Shown: in pieces, positions 46,815-56,838 of the stretch
Position numbering within the stretch: position 1 is the stretch's first letter
Layout of the letters: each line of letters opens with the position of its first letter
Origin: Helianthus annuus
Taxonomy: Eukaryota; Streptophyta; Magnoliopsida; Asterales; Asteraceae
Direction: 5' to 3'
Assembly: GCF_002127325.2 (NCBI RefSeq)
Contig: NC_035436.2
Location: 114,020,088-114,084,087, forward strand
Length of the DNA: 64,000 nt
The notes under the pieces: generated by a model
The model's input: the letters and a program-made list of their open reading frames with translations, nothing else
The model's database searches: none
Told to the model about the DNA's origin: nothing
Translations under genes and position numbers: made by a program

Positions 46815-47957
46815 GCTGGATTTTATGAGTTAGGGTTTGAGATTTAGGAATTTTGAATTTTGAGTGAAAACAGGGGATATTGAGGTTTGAAGTTTTGTGA
46901 AGAAGGTGAGTGATCTGTGAATTTCTGCTAAGTCTTAGTTATATAGTGAGGGTTTTAGCAGAGATTTGTGGGTTTATGGAGTTGAGGGGACATGGAACGT
47001 GTCTTGTAATGGCGCTTAAAAGATCATTAATTACCTTTATTACCGTTAGATCATGTGATGTGAACTACGGTTCAGAATGTAACGGTTGGATCGTGGGTAT
47101 CAAGACATTTAATGACGGTTGATCATGTAATCGTGGTTATGCCTTCTCAACTTGTATTTTCTTCAGTCATACCAGAAAAAAAAACTTTTAAACTGAATTT
47201 TGATTGGAGAATTCTATCGGTCACATGACACCCTTTCATTTTTGTGGACCCCTCAAAGGTCCAATCGGTTTCTTCTTAAAATTCCTCCTTTTTCAAAGTC
47301 AAAATTCCATTCTAATGATATCGTCAGAAATTCAATCATAAATTCTGTTAAGAATTTATATTTTCTTCTGATTTGAATTCTGTGGTCAACATCAACAGAA
47401 GTCAATAATTTTCAACAGAATTTCTTAATTGAAATTCCCCCTTGACTTGTGAGCTTTTACAACAGATTTCTGAAGTTTCTCTTTTGATTAGATGAAAGAT
47501 ATTCTAGTATCTGGTTTTTTTTATTTTTTTTTGAGATGAGAGGGAATGAGATGAGGTTGGTAGACTTACATATGATTTTCTGGTGGCATCTAAGTCTCTT
47601 GTGCTTTCTTCAAAGTAAAAAATCTTTTGGAAAACTTTGAAATTGATAATTAACTTTTTCTGATATTTTCTAAAACTATTTATCATTTTGAAGTTTTATC
47701 AGAAAAAAATTCAGAGAAAGAAATTTTATATTACCGGATTTCAGTCTTATGTCATCAGAAACTCAGAGTTTGTGGCAAATGATTTGTTTTCTAATGATCA
47801 TACGTTGATTTTATGAATATTTGACTTCTCATATATCTTTACCCTTTTTTGTTTTTGCTTCCCCCCAATCCATGAACCAAAGCAACTTTAGAAACATTCT
47901 ATATTAACATGTTAACAAGGAAAATATCTACACACACGAAGTTAAACAAAAAATGAC
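46815..47957 (-). other. E spacer between ORFs X1 and X2
   Basis: AT-rich, with T runs (47515-47535) and scattered TCTGAT/ATCAGA words. No supported gene; short ORFs on both strands lack features. Confidence 0.5.
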
Positions 47958-48680
47958 CTAATAAAGGTCCATTCCTTCTCCATGAATCATTTCAAAGAGA
48001 AACCATAGTTCAGTCACTAAACTAGAATTCTGATCAGTAGGTATGAGCATGTAAAGATTCATGTTTTGTTGAAGTCTCATCTCAGCTCTCGAAAAACCTG
48101 CAGGAACACCTCCAAACCCTAGCTGACTTGTGATTATCCTCATCAGAAAATGAGGATAAACCAAGAATGGCTTGCCAGACCACAAATTGCTTGCAATATC
48201 TTTTATTATATAATAAGAGAAATTGTATGGTGTGTCTAGTATGAGTGCTCGTACAGGCTCCATCAACCTATAGGAGGCTTCGTGATGCTTGATAATCTTC
48301 TTTGAGAAGCATGCTCCCATTTGTGTGATCAGATATTACCATGGCTTGATGAAGTCATTTTTGGTGATTGCCCCTAGTGGGTTTGCAGGATTGTAACCCA
48401 TCTGCTCCAAGGTTTCATTTATCTGTGCTTTTGTGAACATCACAACTTCATTATCATCAATGAGTTGCAGAACCGTCCTAATGATATCTTCAGTTACCAG
48501 TATTCTTTGGTTAAGCACCACACTTTCAATAGAAATTTGTCCTCTACCCTCATATTTCAACAATGTTGCATTTTTCCAAACATTTGAAGAATGTCTGGGT
48601 AGACCATTATGTGGGCTGTGAGGGGATATTTCAAACGACTTCCCATGATCAGGTTCAGTATGGTTTGACATCCTTCCCAT
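47958..48680 (-). pseudogene. E accessory ORF X1: unknown protein related to X2 N-terminus
   Basis: About 240 codons. The first half is 48680-48336. A single TAA after KPW (near 48333-48335) interrupts it, and the same frame goes on through YLITQMGACFSKK to 47958. The N-terminal half has an IL-VTEDIIRTVLQL segment and the second half a helical CFSKKI...YRLMEPVRALI...FLMRIITSQL segment. These align with corresponding parts of X2 (VSVTLTPARVREWLEL; CLTSKIG...YLRFISIFISETF). It resembles uncharacterised proteins that I associate with plant non-autonomous elements, but I cannot name a family from sequence alone. Read-through of one stop would give the whole protein. Confidence 0.6.
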
Positions 48681-49499
48681 TAAGGACCCTCAAGGTTGGT
48701 CCTCAGTCTAATATTGTGATAAGGATGGTGAGGAAGTGGGTATCGATCAGCATTGATGGTAAGCATGTTTGTGAGTATGAAGAAGAAGATGAAGTTGAAT
48801 TTTCTAGGGTTTCCTTAGGTGATAGTGACAGTCTTTGCTCAAGGTGATGATCATTTATAGTAAACTTGAAGTTTGCCATAAATGATATCTACCTACTTAT
48901 AGATTTTGTGTCATCACAATCTTTGTTATTTAATTTTCTATCAGATGGCATAAGGAATAACTGAGATAAACTCTCTTGCATTTAATGACTTAGGCGGCCA
49001 TTTTCTGATAATTCATGCTGATTACCTACCAATATGTCACTTCTATCTCCTTAATATTGATGAGGAGTAATGAATGAAGGAGAGAAAAGTTTAACTCCAT
49101 TAACGAGTTCCCAGAAAATTTTCTATCTATGACGTTATCAGCCCATAGAAAAAATGCAATATAAACTAACAAATAGGAATTAAAAAAAAAACGAAGAGGA
49201 AAAAAAAAACATCTACAATTATGATTATGTAAATGTGAGATATGAATAAAGATGGTGACATTCATGAATTTGTTCTGATAATCAATGATGATACTGATGT
49301 TTTAACAAGCTTTCTGATGTTTTATCAGAATTTCTAATGATTCATCAGATATTCTGATGATTTATCAAATTTTCTGATAATTCATCAGATTTTCTGATAA
49401 TTCATCAGATTTTCTGATGTTTCATAAGATTGATGATTTTCTTTATCGGAAAACTGTTGTTTCAGTTTTTGATTATCAGAATTCTTTGTTCCTTGATTA
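48681..49499 (-). other. E non-coding stretch with 20-bp palindromic repeat
   Basis: Includes poly-A tracts (49176-49210) and, at 49310-49420, a 20-bp tandem repeat whose unit pairs TCTGAT with ATCAGA. Confidence 0.6.
49310..49420. repeat. 20-bp tandem repeat of TCTGAT/ATCAGA
   Basis: TCTGAT (or TCTAAT) begins at 49313, 49333, 49353, 49373, 49393 and 49413, exactly 20 bp apart, each followed by ATCAGA-type sequence. The same palindrome words occur in E's U3. Confidence 0.85.
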
Positions 49500-49855
49500 T
49501 CATCAAAAACCAAATTTTTTAAGCATTTTTCTGGTAAAAGGTTACCTGTAAATCTTTATCTCAGAATTGACCACAACTTAGTAGATTGTACTTTAAGCCT
49601 TCTACATAGGCTACTTTTTCTATGGTCAAACATCCATACCTTATGCATCCATATCCCAAAATCCTCCCTTTTACTCCATTCCCAAAATTAACCATTTTAC
49701 CTAGTTTTGAAACAAAGTTATGTGTAAGCTCCTGTCCCCAGTCATGTGCTTGGAGCTTCCAGAATCGCAGTACCAGATCTACTGCACATGATGGTCCTCA
49801 AATGGAAAAATTAGAGGGTTTTCAGTACCCAGACTTGCTTGGGTACTCTTTCTGA
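49500..49855 (-). pseudogene. E aspartic protease and pre-integrase start, truncated
   Basis: On the - strand the copia protease active-site region reads CDSGSSKHMTGDRSL (about 49790-49735), followed by VNFGNGVKGRILGYG and a pre-integrase-like VAYVEGLKYNLLSCGQF with a stop after it. After ~49500 all pol similarity ends. The breakpoint marks where integrase, RT and RNase H were lost or never present. Confidence 0.7.
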
Positions 49856-50093
49856 TGAGATTTTAATCAGATTGTTTTCTTTTGATGGTCTTTCATCAGA
49901 ATATCTGTTACATGCTGAGCCATGAACAGATTTTTCACTTTTCTTTTGGAGATGGTGTTGAACCAGCTTCAGTATGTCAACACACATACAAGATTCAGAA
50001 TTTTCTGATTTCTTTTCTTGTGATGGAATGAATGGATAATTTTGAAACATTGAGTGAACTTCTTCTGAAATGTTTAAAGATTTTTGTTTGTAT

Positions 50094-51738
50094 TCACTCC
50101 TTTTTGGCTTTTAAGTTGGGTTTTGAGATTTCAAGAGAGTACTCAGAACTGGTTGATCTGCATGATTCAGAATCAGATTCTGATGTGACTTTATAAAAAA
50201 TCTGATGTGTTGCTTTCACAAAGATGGTGGATTTAATTTCACTTGTTTTTACATACCCTAAACCCTCTCCTTTGTTCTTTGGTGTGGATTCAATAAAGTT
50301 AATGAATTCCTTAGCTTGTTGAAAACATCTTACATTAATTTCCTTGTCATGAATTTTCTTGTAAAGATCTTTTCTTTCCTTTTCATAAAGTTCAATTTTA
50401 GCTCTGTGATCTAAGCATTCTTCTATCAGTAATTGGTTTTCAAGTATAACTTTATTCATGGTCCTTTGCAACTCATCAGGTTTTTTACTATCTGATTTCT
50501 ATTTATCTTGCAGATTTAGAAAATCTGACATGAGCTTGTTTAACTTGTGTTCAAGATCAAGATTATCTAAATTTACCTTCTGTTTTGAAGTTTCTGGTAG
50601 TTCATCAGAAAGTGCCATAAGGCAGAAATTTGCCATCTCTTCTTCTTCTTCATCAGAAGAATCATCAGACAGCCATGCCTCTGTCCCTGCAATCAAACTG
50701 ACTTGTTGTTGCTTCTTGGTTTTGCATTCTGATGCATAGTGACCCTTTTGTTTGCAGTTGTAACACACAACTTCAGCCTTTCCCTTATCCTTTGATCTAC
50801 CATCTTCCCTAAATCTTCCTTCCATCCTCCCTCTGTCACTTTTCTTGTATCTTTGGCCTCCTCCCCTCAACCTCTGCTCAAAGGTTTTAGTGAGTAGTGT
50901 AATAGCTTCAGCAAAAGCTAAAAAAATATGATGATGTATCAGAAATTTCAAGATTTTGACTGTTTGAATATTGTGGATCATTGGTAGGTGTTCTTTGTGA
51001 GTTTGAGATTAAAGCTAAAGATCCCACTCTTTGAATGGATTCTTCAAATATTTCTTCTTCTCTAGGGACCAGAATGCTATATAAGTCATGAAGACTCATA
51101 TTACCTAGTTCTAAGGTGGAGGAAAAAGTCATGATTAGACTTCTCCATTCTCTAAGTAAAGCATCCAGAAATTTTATATTTCTTTCATCATTTGATTTTG
51201 TTATCCCAAATTTCTTTAGCTCATTCAAAAGTTTTGTAAATCTTTGATATGTTTCATTTAGTTTTTTCATTTGGTAAGCTTTTGAATCTCTCATATGAGG
51301 AAACATTGTTTGTTCTTTTGTTTCTTTTCATCCTTTCTCCTCCTTCACAAAGATTTTCCAACGGATCCCATATTTCCTTGGCCGATGCGGATGCATCAAC
51401 TTGAGAAAATATGTAATTAGGGATAGCCATTATTAAAAGTGACTTTGCCCTTTCATCTGCAGCCACCAGATCCTTGTCTTCTGGGCTCCAATGGTTTTCA
51501 CTTTTGGAACCCGGGAGGCAGGGATTTCTGGTGATTGATCAGTTGCTGGAATAGCTGGTATTATAGTCATTGGTACAGGTGGACCCCTTTCAATGGATTG
51601 AAACAGAGCTCAGTCATGTCCATTAAGGAAATGAACCATCCTGATTTTCCATTGTGGGTATTCCTCTCTGAACAGAGTCGGAGGTTTAGACATTGAACCA
51701 ATGTTAAAAGCATTATTCCATGTTTGAAAGTTTGCCAT
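50094..51738 (-). pseudogene. gag: E gag (copia), with stop and frameshifts
   Basis: Starts at ATG 51738 (MANFQTWNNAF). A TGA at 51614-51616 and frameshifts near 51325 and 50980 break it. It has the UBN2/Retrotran gag core (AIPNYIFSQVDASASAKEIWD; LNELKKFGI...LHDLYSIL), a single zinc knuckle CYNCKQKGHYASEC near 50720-50765, an acidic segment, and a coiled-coil C-terminus (50471-50094, ENQLLIEECLDHRAKIELYE). The coiled tail is typical of SIRE-type gag proteins. Confidence 0.8.
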
Positions 51739-51790
51739 GTTTAGAGAAAAGAAGATGAGCGATTGATCGTTTGAGAATGATTTATTCAAT

Positions 51791-51805
51791 CTGCTCTGAT
51801 ACCAA
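51791..51805 (-). other. E primer-binding site, initiator tRNA-Met
   Basis: TTGGTATCAGAGCAG on the - strand, one base after the LTR end. Confidence 0.85.
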
Positions 51806-51806
51806 T

Positions 51807-52570
51807 TGTTGGTCCTAGTTTGGACTTAAAAACTTCTTTTCACGTAATATGGCAAGTGATTTTCAACAAATGTGAAAATAGTGTGCGGAAATAGAAATCA
51901 GACTTTCAAGAAACAAGACCTATAGAATTTTCAAGTTTATATCACTTTGAAACAAAATGGTTTACAAGGTGATTGTAAGATTATTATCTATTACAAATGA
52001 ATACTTGTGAATTCTGAGGTGAAAGGACAATGGAGTTTGTAGTATGTATTGAATGCTAAGCTTAACTAATTTTCCTCTGCTTGATGAGCCTTCTATTTAT
52101 AGACGGCTTGGATACATGAATAAACAAATGTTTATTCATGTATATTCCCTGCAAAAAGTAGCTTCTTGACATATTCATTGAATCCAATAATCAAGTTGCC
52201 TTTGTCATCATGATATCCAATAATGCTAAGTTGCTTCGGTTATTGTAGCAGGATAGAACTGATTTTTAGACTAGGGGGGTTTTATCAGAATTTCTGATAA
52301 CCACTTCATCAGAAATTCTGGTGAACAAATCATCAGAAAATCTGATGATCAGAATTGTTAGAAACTGATGATCAGATCCATCAGAAAGACCTTCTCTGAT
52401 AATCTTCTTCAGTTCTTGATCAACTTATAATTCTTTAAAGTAGATTTTGTTCTTTTCAGTTGTCCTATCCGATCTTCTTCTTGTTGTATTGTTCTTCAGG
52501 ACTTTTATCTTCTTCATATATCATGCTGAATCTGATTTTCTTCAATACTTACAAATAAAGTTTCCTAACA
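51807..52570 (-). repeat. E 5' LTR
   Basis: 764 bp with TGTTGG...CCTAACA ends and a TATA box at 52093-52102 (- strand). U3 palindromes of the ATCAGAA-TTCTGAT type lie at about 52285-52360. The similarity to the 3' LTR with several indels points to moderate age. Confidence 0.9.
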
Positions 52571-53013
52571 GACACCTTTTTGATTCATGCATGAAACTAT
52601 CTTTCAAAATTCTCATCAATCAAGAATCAAATAAAATGAAAACACAAATATACACCTATATACATACATCCTACGGCTATACATACATATGTACACACTT
52701 CCATTTCACTTTGTTTAAAAACTCATTCATTATTAGTTTCAAGTTTGTTATTAATTCCAAGTTCAAGAGAAACCTTCCAACATCACTATCATCACCAAGA
52801 ATTAAGAACATGATTTTTGAAAATAAGTTTATACCTTTCAAGATTTTGGTGGGTTTTGACAAGATTTTTGATGTTTGGAGCTTGTTTCACCTTGAAAACA
52901 CCTTTGGATCTTCAAAACACCTTGAAACCTTCTTGAAATGAACTTAGATCTTCAAGCACATGATTGAAAAATGAAAATGGATGTTGTAAAGGGGGTGTTC
53001 GGCCATTGCTTTT

Positions 53014-53044
<31 letters not shown>

Positions 53045-53744
53045 GTTTTTTATTTTTGATCTTGGAATTGTGAAGATATGGAGTGTTAGAGAAAGCTTAA
53101 TCATCAGTTTAATCTTCCAAGAACAACCAAGTGTAGGAGAGAGAGAGAGAGAGATATGTCCCCCTCTAGCCGCCACTTGTCTATACACACTCATCCATCA
53201 TATATATTTCGTATATATATACATATATATGTAATCTTGGCCAAAAACTGATATTTTGCTGGATACCGGGTATTTTCTCTAGCATTTTAATCCCGTTTTA
53301 GTGCGTTTTAAATTACTTTTATTATTCTATAAAAATAATCTCACTAAAATATTACTGAAATAATTACCAGTTGCCTGCCTCGACTGGCTTTTGTCAGATA
53401 TGCGCAGTATCGCGCGGTACGCGCTCAAACTCGAAAAATAGAGACTCTTAGCGCTTTAATTTATTTTTCCTTCCAGACATGATTAAAATTACCATTCTAA
53501 TCATAACAGATCATTTTTAGGATTTTAACATTGATCGGGTGGTCACCGACGTTCGTTTCGCATTTTGTTCGTTACGCAATAAGCGTTTATGTTATTGTTG
53601 CCAACATAATTTTTATCAAGGTTTGGATTTACCAAGACATCAAATATCACATATAAACATTAATATCAGTCAAATACAGCCTTTTTATTTATTCATGACA
53701 CGTGTTACACTTGTATGGTACAACCTAAATAGCCGAGTGTCACA
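52571..53744 (-). repeat. Old LTR remnant G, right part with LTR end
   Basis: Continues the G LTR after E. Its reversed CGCGGTACGCGC region (53410-53425) mirrors D's 25021-25045 region, and it ends (5' end on the - strand) with TGTGACACTCGG at 53744. It contains GA microsatellites at 53014-53041 and 53137-53153. Beyond 53744 the sequence is non-LTR. Confidence 0.7.
53014..53041. repeat. (GA)n microsatellite
   Basis: About 14 GA units, with a second shorter run at 53137-53153, in the transcribed part of LTR G. Confidence 0.9.
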
Positions 53745-53990
53745 ACACACGCCTTTAACAAAACAGGAAAGATCGAGAATAAATTGTGCTAATGGATGAA
53801 AGGTGAGCAAACAATCCTTTTGCAGTTTAAGGTCTGAAGCAACTGTTTGCCAGTCGTCAATCATGATTGGCACTGAATTTACTCGTTTGAGCCTTACTAC
53901 CCATTTTTTCCCATTGGCATGAAATATATGCAGCTTCTTATCTTCCCAAGTCTCTCCATACACTTGCTTAACAAAGGACGTAGGTACATC
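53745..53990 (-). pseudogene. B3 DNA-binding domain gene fragment
   Basis: On the - strand an open frame reads VPTSFVKQVYG, then KKWVVRLKRVNSVPIMIDDW and LKLQKDCLLTFHPL. This is the pattern of the plant B3 domain (REM-like): basic patch, WxVxL strand, W at the end of the recognition region, 'L-x-GD'-like 'LQKDCLLTF'. B3 proteins bind DNA and act as transcription factors. The frame runs into LTR G at 53744, so the gene is cut there. Only one exon-sized piece is seen, so it is broken or part of a gene split by G. Confidence 0.6.
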
Positions 53991-54285
53991 ATGTATATAT
54001 ATTATTATTTAGTATTATCAATTTTAACCAAAAAAATTGTAAATACTAATATTACTAAAAAAGGAATTATACATAACATAAACAATGCTTACTATACTAA
54101 ATGATCCAGGGTTGTGAAGATACTTCACAAACGAACAATACATTATCAAACCTGCAACAATAAATATGCTAACTACCGTCTCTTCAAAAAAATATAATTC
54201 ACATAATCATATTTTATTGAATACTAATCTTTACAATATACAAAAAAAAACTTATAACAAAGAATATTGATTACCCTGCACATAC
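53991..54285 (-). other. AT-rich DNA next to the B3 fragment
   Basis: Probably intron or flanking DNA of the B3 fragment. A short - strand stretch near 54100-54160 could be a second exon piece, but the support is weak. F's LTR starts at 54286, preceded by CATAC (its left target-site copy). Confidence 0.4.
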
Positions 54286-54892
54286 TGTCACACCCCCAAA
54301 ATCCACCTGTGGAACACCACCGCTTGGGGGCGTGACTGACCAGGATCCAGCCACCAATTATACTGAGCAATTTAATTAATTACATAAGTAATACTCACCA
54401 ACCACAAGGTTGGCAAATATCATAATCAAAGTTCAAAAGTGTTTAAGTTTAAGTAATAGTTCAAATAAGTAGCGGAAGCATAGACAAAATAGTTTAGAAC
54501 AAGATTCTTAGTTCAAGTTTGTTTAGAACCCAACACACGGGTTAGACGACCACTACACATCTGCAAGCTGCAAGCTCCTGAATCACCGGGTACCTTCAAA
54601 GCATGCAATAAGGTGTCAACATAAAGTTGAGCGAGTTCACTAGTTGTCCAGTTTTAGTTTTCGAAAACATAAGTTGTTTAGATAAAGCATTTATAATCAC
54701 GTTGTGGGGAGCTACCCCATCTGTAAGCTCAATAAACTGTAGATACCGAAACTGTTGACGGAAAGTTATTGTGCCCCGAGTCAATGTCTATCGTCATTGA
54801 CCAAGATGCAAGGTCTACTAGTTCACGCCCGATCTCCCCCGGTCACGGTGTGAGGTTGTCAAACCTAATAGCGCTATCAACTAATAACCCGT

Positions 54893-55037
54893 TCGCCCCC
54901 GGCGATTAATCGGTACTGTAAGCAGGGACTTAAGGTGATAGAGTCTCGTTTAGCTTGGCTAGTTGTGATTTATAAATAATATCCAAACGTATCTCCCCCG
55001 GAGATAGTAAATACCCATTCGGATTTCCCCCGGAAAT
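54893..55037. repeat. Three mini-hairpins with CCC loops in F LTR
   Basis: TCGCC-CCC-GGCGA (54893-54905), TATCTCC-CCC-GGAGATA (54990-55006) and ATTTCC-CCC-GGAAAT (55023-55037). All share CCCCCGG, but the arms differ while staying complementary. A weaker fourth lies at 54831-54845. They are repeated in the 5' LTR at about 62350-62495, where one copy has a changed arm base. Confidence 0.7.
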
Positions 55038-55390
55038 AATAGTTCAAAATTATTTTTCCCAAAGTTGGCAGTTTGTCCGTGTCCCTCCTTGAGACGCATG
55101 CTTTTAGTGTGTGAACTCACCTTGGGTTGCTCGGCAGATTAGGTTACTTGTCAAACACGCTGGTCACCATGTCCTAACATGGTTACCAGTATAGGTCAGG
55201 TTTGGGTACAGAGAATGTCACGTATATTTTACACATAATCTAACACATAGCATGCATACCGTTACATGTAGAGTTATTGGGCCTGTTCTACTATTGGATC
55301 AGTCAACAGTATCAACTAACACATAGTTCAGTTAAACAGGCAGCCCAAACAAATCACGTTATGGCCCAACAACTAAAGTAAACAGCCCAG

Positions 55391-55672
55391 TCGAGACAAG
55401 GTGGTCTCGACTCGAGAACATGCGGTCTCGAGTCGCAACCAGGAGGTCTCGACTTGTAATGGTTGGTCTCGAGTGGTGCAGGCATGACTCGTAACCCCGG
55501 AGATCTCGAGTCCCGTCTCGAGTTGTCACGATGTGGTCTCGAGTCGAGACCTTGATGGTCTCGAGTCCCTGAAGTCCGTTTTGAAGTTGCTTGGCCCAGG
55601 TCTCGAGTCGCAACCGTTGCGCTCTCGAGTTGCAGCTTCATGGTCTCGAGTCGCAACCGTTGGTCTCGAGTC
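55391..55672. promoter_or_regulatory. CTCGAGTCG palindrome array in F LTR
   Basis: TCTCGA starts at 55405, 55426, 55447, 55467, 55504, 55516, 55537, 55559, 55601, 55623, 55644 and 55664. Most steps are 20-22 bp or double that. The longest is the odd palindrome GTCTCGA-G-TCGAGAC near 55538. The array lies downstream of the candidate TATA box, so it would be transcribed; two more copies lie upstream. Confidence 0.75.
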
Positions 55673-56746
55673 GTTTACCTGCTGATTCTGATGCATCTGC
55701 CCGAATTGTACTATGCAACAGATTTCTGATTTCCTAAGGTTATGTACTATCCAATGATATCACACAAACATGTTCCCTTGTCTAACACTTAACCAAAATG
55801 GATCAAACAACAAGTTTTTCAAATATTTGCAACAACATTCAAACACATTCAACACATATTCATCATATGTTCATCATTTTAGGGTTTTCATAACTTGATT
55901 GTTCAACCAACACATTCGCTATGATTCACCGATTTATTCATGTGGACTTAGAAGCAAATCAATAAACCTTCAACACACCCAAACATGCATTTCACAAGCA
56001 ACAATCATGTAGCATTTGTTCTAAACACTATGACCCATAATATCAACATAAATAGGATGGTCCTAGACACTCTTTAAACTATCATTCTTTTGTCATTTTG
56101 AACATCTTAGCAAACATCATCATAGAATAGTTCACACACAATATCAAACTCACTAATCAAACAAACATCATACAAAGACCTCTAGACTAGACACGTTTCT
56201 TATTCATTAACACACCAAAGCCCTTAACACACATTAACACTAACCGGTTAATGAAAAGGCACCGAGTCAAGAAAGATGGTGAGAAGATGAAGTATCCGGG
56301 TGATGATGATGAGCTTGACCGATATTCCTTGTTGTTGCCGGTTGAATCCGAGAGAAAGGAGAGGAGAATGCTTGATTGTTTGGGTTCAAGGTTTTCTAGA
56401 GAGAGAGAGGGAGTGAGGATGAAGTGAGAGAGAGTGTAGAGGAGAGTGTGAGGGTTTTCGGGTATATGTATAAGGTGGTGCACCCTACGTGGGTTTCGAG
56501 TGGGCTAAGGGTGGTTGCGGCCCAACTGGCCCAACCGTTTACTGTTTACTCGAGACCGAGAATGGCCTCGAGTCGGGTTCGTGGTCTCGGTTCACTAGTA
56601 TTTATACATTTATATATATATTACATATACATACATAGCAAAAGGATCACATAGAACATCAAGGTAACACGCACTTTCATTTAATAACGTATATACACAC
56701 AATGTTAATACAAAAAGGGTTATTCGGGAAAACCTAGAGTGTCACA

Positions 56747-56838
56747 TTATCCCCATGTTTTAAGAACTTTCGTCCCGAAAGTTAAGGCAGCCACTGTCAA
56801 GCTAGTACGTGTGAGAGTGTTTGAACAGGGTGTCACAT
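56747..56838 (-). other. Duplicated hairpin-PPT module at F's 3' end
   Basis: Two successive modules, each a hairpin around TTTCG-GGA-CGAAA, then a G-run (GGGGATAA or GGGGGGATGA), then TGTGACAC, at 56783-56739 and 56875-56830. Only one can be the working PPT/LTR border. Confidence 0.65.

Larger units (their letters stand above)
42589..52570 (-). mobile_element. Element E: Ty1/copia retrotransposon lacking most of pol, with two accessory ORFs
   Basis: On the - strand: 5' LTR (52570-51807), initiator tRNA-Met PBS, gag, a protease and start of the pre-integrase region, then no integrase, RT or RNase H. The 3' ~6 kb instead holds two related non-pol ORFs, followed by PPT and 3' LTR (43359-42589). 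Target-site copies GACAA (42584-42588) and GACAC (52571-52575) differ by one base. Gag and protease identify a copia element; the SIRE-like subgroup is a guess from the coiled C-terminal gag. It needs a helper to move. Confidence 0.85.
54286..56746 (-). repeat. F 3' LTR
   Basis: 2461 bp, TGTGACACT...GGTGTGACA on the - strand. Contains an array of CTCGAGTCG palindromes (55391-55672), small CCC-loop hairpins (54893-55037), a candidate TATA (TTATACATATA on the - strand, 56459-56478), and further CTCGAG copies upstream of it (56547-56592). If the PPT at 56838 is the real one, the LTR would instead extend to 56837. Confidence 0.8.

Noticed and set aside
52447..52941. 164-residue + strand ORF
   Set aside because: It spans the border of E's LTR and remnant G and has no domain; low-complexity F/I/K composition.
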